Below are positions 58,861-64,000 of a stretch of DNA of 64,000 nucleotides, piece after piece. The notes below the pieces were generated by a model that was not told the DNA's origin, searched no databases, and was given only the letters and a program-made list of their open reading frames with translations. This DNA comes from Bog-473 sp963828505 (GTDB lineage Bacteria; Actinomycetota; Acidimicrobiia; Acidimicrobiales; RAAP-2): the NCBI GenBank assembly GCA_963828505.1, contig CAWHFM010000009.1, positions 508,071 through 572,070 on the forward strand. The letters run 5' to 3'. Position 1 is the first letter of the stretch, and the number at the start of each line of letters is the position of its first letter. A program made the position numbers and the translations under genes.

Positions 58861-59988
58861 ATGAGTGCCACGACCACTGAACTTCTGGAGCGCGCCAGCG
58901 AACGCGCGAATGGACTGGCCGATTTTGGCCCGGACGGCTGGCAAGAGGGATTCGAGCATCTCGTCGCCGCGATTCCGTTCGATTTGGGTAAGGACGAAGA
59001 CGCCACACGACGGATCGAAGAGATTGTCATTGATCGGATCGTCAACCGCCTCCGCATCGAGCAATGGTACGCGGACCATGGGGACGAGGCCGCCGCTCAC
59101 GGCGTCGACGGAATCCTTATGATTCTGGGAACTGGTCGGTCCGGGACTACGGCCACCCACTATTTACTCGCGGTTGATCCCCAGTTTCGCTATCTACGGA
59201 AGTGGGAAATCACAGACCCGGTGCCACCGCCCGACGTGATGACCGAGCAGGAGGACCCTCGGCGTCCGCACTCTATGACCGGCAGCCAGTACCACATCGC
59301 AACGATTGATGGACCAACGGAGGACCGTCGGATCCACGAGCTGTCATTTCGCGAGAGTGGGAACCCCCTCGGTCTGCGGACGTATGTGAAGTGGTGGCGT
59401 GGGGCCGACCACTCGACGAAGTTCCACTATCACGAACGCGTGCTTCGCATGCTCCAGTCGCACCGCCCGCCTTACCGATGGCTGCTGAAGTCGCCTGAGG
59501 ACATGATTTGCCTTGAGCAGCTAGCAGCGCATTATCCGCAAGCTCGTTTCGTCGTGACCCATCGAGACCCGCTTCAGGTAATTCCGTCCGCCTGTTCCGT
59601 CATTGCGGACGCTACGCGCCAGCGGATTCCGCACTGGAAATGTGATCCAAAGACGTTTGGACACGACATCCTTGATGACTTCTTCGACAGTGCCCACCGC
59701 GGGATGGCGTCGCGAGCGGTCATAGGCGAAGACCGCTTCTTCGATGTGGGCCAGCCCCAACTTATCAGTGACCCTTTAGCGGCGGTCGAGCGTATCTACG
59801 AATTCGCAGACCTTGAACTCAGACCTAATGTTCGCAGAGCCATGAGATTGTGGAGCGAGGAGAACACGGTCGGCTCTCGCGGCGCACACAAGTACACCGC
59901 GGAAGAGTTCGGGCTTACTCAACGGGAGATCCGTGGCAAGTTCGCCGAGTACATCGACCGGTATCAGCAGTACTGGACAGCGCCCTGA
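58861..59988 (+). CDS. sulfotransferase-family protein
   Basis: A 375-residue sulfotransferase-fold protein. LMILGTGRSGTTATHYLLAV (residues 86-105) contains the PAPS 5'-phosphosulfate loop, and RFVVTHRDPLQVIPSACSVI is the 3'-phosphate-binding strand; LLKSPEDMICLEQLAAHYPQ lies before it. It would transfer sulfate from PAPS to an alcohol or amine, though some family members lack that activity. ATG 58861 has GGAGG at proper spacing. Lower-GC gene, the last intact gene before the tRNA-Lys. No operator was seen upstream. Confidence 0.85.
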   Translation: MSATTTELLERASERANGLADFGPDGWQEGFEHLVAAIPFDLGKDEDATRRIEEIVIDRIVNRLRIEQWYADHGDEAAAHGVDGILMILGTGRSGTTATHYLLAVDPQFRYLRKWEITDPVPPPDVMTEQEDPRRPHSMTGSQYHIATIDGPTEDRRIHELSFRESGNPLGLRTYVKWWRGADHSTKFHYHERVLRMLQSHRPPYRWLLKSPEDMICLEQLAAHYPQARFVVTHRDPLQVIPSACSVIADATRQRIPHWKCDPKTFGHDILDDFFDSAHRGMASRAVIGEDRFFDVGQPQLISDPLAAVERIYEFADLELRPNVRRAMRLWSEENTVGSRGAHKYTAEEFGLTQREIRGKFAEYIDRYQQYWTAP

Positions 59989-60034
59989 CTTGAGGCTCAT
60001 TTGCATCGGCATGCGTTGTTCGTGAACCGGTCCC

Positions 60035-60129
60035 CGGTGGGGCACCTTGCCAACGACGTTCGGTTTTGCCTCGCCGGCATCGGAGTCAACGAGTCTACCG
60101 CCGACCAGCATCCTGCTCTCCGTTTTCAT
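60035..60129 (-). pseudogene. aldehyde dehydrogenase N-terminal remnant
   Basis: The minus strand from ATG 60129 reads KTESRMLVGGRLVDSDAGEA followed by KPNVVGKVPHRGP, which resembles the first 30 residues of an aldehyde dehydrogenase (..L.gGe.vd...Ge...v.PATGev.G.vP). The similarity stops where the sulfotransferase gene ends. It lies downstream of the SDR remnant in the same orientation, as if the two were once an operon. Confidence 0.45.
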
Positions 60130-60140
60130 CGCGTCCCTTC

Positions 60141-60702
60141 TCAGGAGTCTTCTATCCCGCCCAATGGGTGACCGCCGTCGACCGAGATGGTCTGGGCGGT
60201 GATGTAGGAAGGGCCGTCGCTCGCAAGAAAGAGAATCACTGCGGCAACTTCTTCGGGTCGGCCTACCCTGCCCAACATGGTGCCTTGGCCGATCGCCGCT
60301 GGGTCAATGCCCGCCCATGTCCCACGTAGCCGTAGTCCGATCTGATGCGACACCGCCGACTGCGACGCAGTTGGCACGTATGCCGTGCGGCCCCCATTCC
60401 GCCGCTGTCACTTGGGTAAACATTTGTAGTGCCGCATTCGCCGCCGAATAGTGCGCTCCTCCTCGAACGCCATAGAGACCGGCGTCCGATGAGACCTTGA
60501 CGATCGCCCCAGCTTGTTGGGCCAGGAAGTAGTTGCCGGCTTCGCGTGTCGCCACATAGGCCGAGCGAACGTTGAGGTGGAAACTGGCGTCCCACGCCTT
60601 TGTTGGCAACGAACGCAGCGGCCCCATACGGGTGCCGCCGGCATTATTGACAAGAATGTCAAAAGGTCCTAACTCTGCAACAGACTGCCGGACGAGGTTG
60701 GC
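60141..60702 (-). pseudogene. SDR-family remnant, N-terminus missing and frameshifted
   Basis: Minus strand, starting inside the fold: AANLVRQSVAELGPFDILVN and NAGGTRMGPLRSLP, then GAHYSAANAALQMFTQVTAA, a frameshift around 60330, and PEEVAAVILFLASDGPSYIT with AQTISVDGGHPLG. The N-terminal cofactor glycine motif is lost at the junction with the integrase-like remnant (about 60703). The active-site YxxxK reads YSAAN, so the catalytic Lys is also gone. Confidence 0.75.
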
Positions 60703-60948
60703 TGCGGAGGTGGTCGACGCGTACGCATGCCGGCTTCGAGGCACAAGTGAGGACCCGCTGAGCCGGTGTGAGTGGACCGCGCGCCAGTTCCGACGCCAGA
60801 CGATGAGCGGTCATCGCAACAGTGCCCACGTTGATGCGCCCGGTGCGCCGCGGGCCGAATGGATCGGACCGAGCCAAAGGTGGTGCTCGCCCGTTCGATC
60901 CACCTGTCGCTCGAAACGAGTCGCCAAGTCCTCAATCGGCCGGCCCAT
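60703..60948 (-). pseudogene. HNH-like N-terminal domain of an integrase-type protein, remnant
   Basis: From ATG 60948 on the minus strand: GRPIEDLATRFERQVDRTGE and HHLWLGPIHSARG, then after a frameshift near 60845 GRINVGTVAMTAHRLASELA, RGPLTPAQRVLTCASKPACV and RVDHL. The pattern W.G......AHR.A.EL..G......V...C....CV..DHL is the small HNH-like zinc domain found at the N-terminus of some actinobacterial phage-type integrases and in HNH nucleases. The catalytic integrase domain would follow but is replaced by the SDR remnant. Its position next to tRNA-Lys, reading away from it, fits an integrase gene beside its attachment site. Confidence 0.55.
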
Positions 60949-60960
60949 GAGTTGAATGTA

Positions 60961-61000
60961 TCGGTTTCGTGTATCAGAACGCGTATCTGGGTTGAATAGC
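60961..61000. repeat. degenerate third copy of the junction repeat
   Basis: TTTCGTGTATCAGAACGCGTATC aligned by eye (quoted in part: CGTGTATCAGAACGCGTATC) with CGGTGTATCGCAACCCCGTATC-type sequence at 3004 and 5390. It lies upstream of the integrase-like remnant and 60-100 bp from tRNA-Lys. Similarity is weak but includes two GTATC elements at the same spacing within one base. Confidence 0.35.
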
Positions 61001-61061
61001 GAAGATCGAGGACCCCGATACATGAAACTCAGCCGCTTTATGGCTGTTACCTGGGACTTTC

Positions 61062-61136
61062 TGGTGCGCCCCTCGGGATTTGAACCCGAAACCTGCGGAT
61101 TAAGAGTCCGTTGCTCTGCCGTTGAGCTAGAGGCGC
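61062..61136 (-). tRNA. tRNA-Lys (anticodon CUU)
   Basis: A complete cloverleaf on the minus strand with encoded CCA: acceptor GCGCCTC pairs with GGGGCGC (one G-T pair), D-arm GCTC-AACGGC-AGAGC, anticodon loop CTCTTAA (CTT, Lys), T-arm TCGGG-TTCAAAT-CCCGA, discriminator A and CCA. TACACT just upstream (minus strand, about 61144-61149) is a plausible -10 box. It is in the same orientation as the tRNA-Lys 3' fragment at 2886-2931. Confidence 0.95.
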
Positions 61137-61449
61137 ACCGGAGAGTGTAGGCGCGCCGCTGGTACCCGGTCCGGCGGACGGGTGGTCGACCGGAGCCGAT
61201 CCGATGGGTTGCACGCGTCGGGGGGCGCCCCGACTGGAGAAGCGCAAGCAAATGGTGCTGGTTGCCCCCCGCTTCGCCGGTCCGACGCACCAGCCGACGG
61301 ACCGGCGACCCCTCCGAGGCTCCCTCGGACTTTCGTCCCGGAAGCGGTGCGAGGGCGCGGTAGCACCGGGGACTGAGACCGTCGTCAGCTACACTCGCCG
61401 CCGGTTTCGCCCGCCCGGTGGCGGACCGGTTGGGCAGGAAGGGGTCGGT
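61137..61449. other. intergenic region right of tRNA-Lys
   Basis: A 313-bp stretch with the probable tRNA promoter at its left end and a TACACT box (61389-61394) ahead of the acyl-CoA dehydrogenase gene. An open frame runs through it but shows no protein family, and a ribosome-binding site is only seen before GTG 61450. No cluster operator occurs here. Confidence 0.5.
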
Positions 61450-62577
61450 GTGGAGCTCGAATTCTCGAGCGACCAAGAGGAGTTGCGTGACTCCGTGCGC
61501 TCGTTTCTCGAGAAGGAGTGCACACTGGCGGTCGTCCGCGCCGTCGTTGAGAGCGGGCAGCCTGCAACGGATCTCTGGGACGCGATGGTGGCCCTCGATT
61601 GGCCCACGCTCGCCATATCGGAGGAGGACGGTGGCGTCGGGCTCTCGTTCGTCGAGACCGCCGTTGTTGCCGAGGAGCTGGGTCGCGCCGTGGCACCGGG
61701 ACCACTGCTCTCCACGGTGACGCAGTTCGTGCCGGTCGTTCGCGAGGTCGGGCGCTCCGAGCAACGACACCGGATTCTGGCCGAGGTGGCATCCGGTGCG
61801 TGCACGGGAGCGTTGGCGATCGCCGACCATCCCCGTGGATGGCGCATGGACGACGTGACCATGACGGCAGAGCGGGTTGCAGGCGGTTGGGTCCTCCACG
61901 GCAGGAAACTGGGCGTGCTCGCCGACGCCTCGACGACCGAGGTCGCCGTCTTGGCCCGCGTCGGAGACGGGTTCGGTGCCTTCCTGGTCCCCGGGAGCCA
62001 GGCTGGTCTGGCCCCGGTTCGATCGCTCGATGCGACACGCCCGCTCTGCACCGCCACGCTGGACCGGTTGGTCGTCCCTGACGAACGTGCTCTCGGTGAG
62101 CCGGACAGTCAAGCCTCGACGATCGGGATCCTGCGGGCGCTCGAGGAGGCCACGGTCGGGCTGGCTCTCGAGACCGTCGGCACCTGTGATGCCCTCTTCC
62201 AGATGGTGCTCGCCTACGTCAAGGAACGGAAGCAGTTCTCGGTGCCGATCGGCTCGTTCCAGGCCGTCAAGCACAAGATGGCCGACATGTTCCTCGCCAT
62301 CGAGCGCGCCCGAGCGCTGTGCTACTTCGCTGTGGCGGCGATCGAGGAAGACAGGCCCGATCGAGCTGTCGCCGTGGCGATGGCCAAAGCAGCGAGCGAC
62401 GACTGCCAACGGCTGGTGTGCCGCGAGTCGTTCCAGTCGTTCGGCGGCATCGGCTTCACCTGGGAGCACGACTCGCACCTGTTGATCAAGCGTGCCGAGA
62501 CGACAGGCGCCCTGCTCGGCGGTTCCGAGCTGCATTCTCTGGCCGTGGCTCACTCCCTCGGTGTGGGCGCGCCATAG
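61450..62577 (+). CDS. acyl-CoA dehydrogenase
   Basis: A 375-residue acyl-CoA dehydrogenase: ELEFSSDQEELRDSVRSFLE, WPTLAISEEDGGVGLSFVET, VAEELGRAVAPGPLLSTVTQ, YVKERKQFSVPIGSFQAVKH and FQSFGGIGFTWEHDSHLLIK. The middle region is poorly conserved, as in the second-subunit type at 26261. GTG 61450 was chosen because AGGAAGGGG precedes it at about 7 bp. It lies outside the tRNA-bounded region and has no cluster operator, so it is likely part of the older chromosome. Confidence 0.9.
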   Translation: MELEFSSDQEELRDSVRSFLEKECTLAVVRAVVESGQPATDLWDAMVALDWPTLAISEEDGGVGLSFVETAVVAEELGRAVAPGPLLSTVTQFVPVVREVGRSEQRHRILAEVASGACTGALAIADHPRGWRMDDVTMTAERVAGGWVLHGRKLGVLADASTTEVAVLARVGDGFGAFLVPGSQAGLAPVRSLDATRPLCTATLDRLVVPDERALGEPDSQASTIGILRALEEATVGLALETVGTCDALFQMVLAYVKERKQFSVPIGSFQAVKHKMADMFLAIERARALCYFAVAAIEEDRPDRAVAVAMAKAASDDCQRLVCRESFQSFGGIGFTWEHDSHLLIKRAETTGALLGGSELHSLAVAHSLGVGAP

Positions 62578-62591
62578 GGGGTGCCGGGGGA

Positions 62592-63014
62592 GTGGATGGT
62601 TCCGCGCGCCCGGGGAAGTGGCTGGTTGAAGAGCTGGGACTTGTCCCGCATCCCGAGGGCGGCTGGTACCGGCGGACCTGGGTAGCCCAGGCCGCCAGCG
62701 GCGAACGGCCGGCCGGCAGTGCGATCGTGTACCTGCTCATGGAGGGCGAGATCTCGGCGCCGCACCGGATCGACGCCACCGAGCTCTGGCACTTCTACGT
62801 CGGATCACCTTTGGAGTTGCACCGAGAGTGGCCGGACGGACGCCTCGACGTGGTCGTACTCGGGGCCGATCTCGAGGCTGGTCAGACACCCCAAGCGGTG
62901 GTCGAGCCCATGGTGTGGCAGTGGGCCCGACCCCTCGGACCGTTCTCGCTGGTCGGGGCGACGGTGACCCCTGCGTTCACCTTCGAGGGTTTCGAGCTTC
63001 GCCGCCCTGAGTAA
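62592..63014 (+). CDS. DUF985/cupin-5 family protein
   Basis: A 140-residue cupin of the DUF985 type: LVPHPEGGWYRRTW, AIVYLLMEGEISAPHRID, ATELWHFYVGSPLELH, VLGADLEAGQTPQAVV and TVTPAFTFEGFELRRPE. The His/Glu pattern of the cupin metal site (HRIDATELWHFY) is present. GTG 62592 lies 14 bp after the acyl-CoA dehydrogenase stop; the exact start is uncertain by a few codons. Function in the family is mostly unknown (some are sugar-binding or epimerase-like). Confidence 0.85.
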   Translation: MDGSARPGKWLVEELGLVPHPEGGWYRRTWVAQAASGERPAGSAIVYLLMEGEISAPHRIDATELWHFYVGSPLELHREWPDGRLDVVVLGADLEAGQTPQAVVEPMVWQWARPLGPFSLVGATVTPAFTFEGFELRRPE

Positions 63015-63289
63015 GAGCGCCGCCCAGCTCAGGACCGGTCTCCCTTTCTGCTGCTCGGCCGTGTGGATGATGTCATGAATATCTTGGCCCACAGCATCTC
63101 GACTACCGAGGTCGAGCACGCACCGGTCAGACCCTCGCGGTGCCCGACGCCGCACGATCTCGACGCCAGCGCCTTCTCACGGCTGTACACGGGTGGGTGA
63201 GTAATGCCCGAACGAGTCAGCCACCTTCGTACTGGGTCTCGGTCATGACGTATGGGCCTCAGCGGAGAGACTGACTCACGCGGGATGCT

Positions 63290-63760
63290 ATGCGTGTGGA
63301 GGATGACACACCGACACGGGACTGTTTTGTCTGCGCCAAACATGCGCTGGGTGATGGCGCGCCGGGCGGTGTCCTCTTCGAGGATGACGTGGTCTATGCC
63401 GGACACGCTTATCCGCCGACCGGACCGGCCGTGGCGTATCGGGGTTATCTGGTCGCCGAGCCCAAGCGCCATGCCGCTGGATTGGGCGACCTGACGGACT
63501 CGGAGGCCGCCGCCCTGGGCCAATTGGTGAACCGTCTGGCCCGAGCATTGAAGGAGATCGCCGGGGCCGAACACGTCTACAGCTTCGTCTTCGGCGACGG
63601 GCTGGCCCACCTCCATGTCGTCCTTGGGCCTCGCTATCCCGGCACGCCGCGGGAGTACTGGGGCGTCCGGCTCCGGGAGTGGCCTGAAGGCCCCCGAGTG
63701 GGCGAGGACGAGATGCGGAGTCTGGTCACTCGACTTCGTGCACACGTCATCGACGCTTGA
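63290..63760 (+). CDS. HIT-like (histidine triad) protein
   Basis: A 156-residue HIT-like protein. CFVCAKH near the N-terminus is the CxxC zinc pair, GYLVAEPKRHAAGLGDLTDS follows, and GDGLAHLHVVLGPRYPG contains the triad region as H-x-H-x-V, with the third His replaced. HIT proteins hydrolyse nucleotidyl bonds (for example Ap4A, adenylates); the altered triad makes activity uncertain. The upstream gap (63015-63289) and the downstream 63761-64000 show no recognisable gene. Confidence 0.85.
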   Translation: MRVEDDTPTRDCFVCAKHALGDGAPGGVLFEDDVVYAGHAYPPTGPAVAYRGYLVAEPKRHAAGLGDLTDSEAAALGQLVNRLARALKEIAGAEHVYSFVFGDGLAHLHVVLGPRYPGTPREYWGVRLREWPEGPRVGEDEMRSLVTRLRAHVIDA

Positions 63761-64000
63761 AGCGTGCCTCGTCTCGTGCTCGTGGCGCACGAGGGAGAGG
63801 AAGGTTCGCCAGCGCCTCGCATCTGGTAGTGGCCCAGGTGGTCTGAGTCTGGCCAGATGCTCGGCGCCACGGTCGGCGGGGGACACGGCGTTCGTCGAGC
63901 GCTCGTCGGACCAGGGGGCGAGCCCGCTCCTCGTTCTTCAGCCGCCGCTTCCCTCAGTTGTTGCCGCGAGTGAGCCAGCAGGTCCAAAGCGCCGGAGATC

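Noticed and set aside
60811..62553. 580-codon minus-strand frame crossing tRNA-Lys and the acyl-CoA dehydrogenase
   Set aside because: It runs antisense to a clear acyl-CoA dehydrogenase gene and through a tRNA; only its last ~45 codons (from 60948) carry the integrase-like N-terminus.
63761..64000. Minus-strand frame at the right edge (LLAHSRQQLREAAAEE)
   Set aside because: Low-complexity, cut by the window edge and without a family match by eye.

Overview
The window is high-GC (roughly 65-68% by eye) and uses GTG starts and stop/start overlaps (GTGA, ATGA) heavily. Its gene families are large sets of CaiB/BaiF CoA-transferases, acyl-CoA dehydrogenases, ACMSD-type amidohydrolases, SDRs, P450s, DUF35/thiolase pairs and an F420-type LLM oxidoreductase. 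Together these point to an actinobacterium, plausibly of the Acidimicrobiia. This is an inference from gene content; no taxonomic marker such as rRNA is present.

Layout. (1) 1-2668: left flank with the end of a BrxD-family ATPase gene, a DECH-box helicase and a small unknown protein, resembling part of a phage-defence operon. (2) 2669-5552: a junction zone with a (GGGT)5 tract, the 3' half of a tRNA-Lys(CUU) gene, two copies of a ~80-90 bp repeat, an RHH/Doc toxin-antitoxin pair, and decayed pieces of a metallo-beta-lactamase-fold hydrolase, an acyl-CoA synthetase and an NTF2-like protein. (3) 5553-54535: a nearly unbroken catabolic supercluster of about 35 genes. (4) 54536-59988: an orphan secreted solute-binding protein, then a DUF1214 protein, an LLM oxidoreductase and a sulfotransferase in visibly lower-GC DNA. 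(5) 60035-60948: decayed pieces of an aldehyde dehydrogenase, an SDR and an HNH-like integrase N-terminus. (6) 61062-61136: an intact tRNA-Lys(CUU) gene. (7) 61450-64000: right flank with an acyl-CoA dehydrogenase, a DUF985 cupin and a HIT-like protein. The truncated tRNA-Lys at the left and the intact tRNA-Lys plus integrase remnant at the right, in the same orientation, suggest that the ~58 kb between them is an old integrated genomic island.

Function. The supercluster looks like a dedicated pathway for a hydrophobic, probably branched or cyclic, carboxylic compound. Two P450s and a TauD/TfdA dioxygenase could oxidise it; an aldehyde dehydrogenase could make the acid; an acyl-CoA synthetase and three CaiB-type CoA-transferases could activate it. 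Acyl-CoA dehydrogenases, enoyl-CoA hydratases and a MaoC-type dehydratase would run beta-oxidation-like steps. Thiolase-fold/DUF35 proteins (one pair as separate genes, one as a natural fusion) recall the Ltp2-type retro-aldolases of steroid side-chain breakdown. Seven ACMSD-family amidohydrolases, one D-aminoacylase-type amidohydrolase, an aconitase-type dehydratase (LeuC/LeuD-like) and two MmgE/PrpD proteins suggest ring-derived di/tricarboxylate processing. The substrate cannot be read from the sequence.

Regulation. A 16-bp palindrome, consensus TGACAGTNNACTGTCA, recurs about a dozen times, in or very near the promoter region of nearly every transcription unit of the supercluster, including the gap between the only TetR-family regulator gene (37164-37886) and its divergent neighbour. 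This is best read as one cluster-wide regulon under that TetR protein, and it is the most striking feature of the window. Three genes of the cluster carry apparent frameshifts (a CoA-transferase, an amidohydrolase and a sucrase/ferredoxin-like protein), which are either sequence errors or the start of decay.
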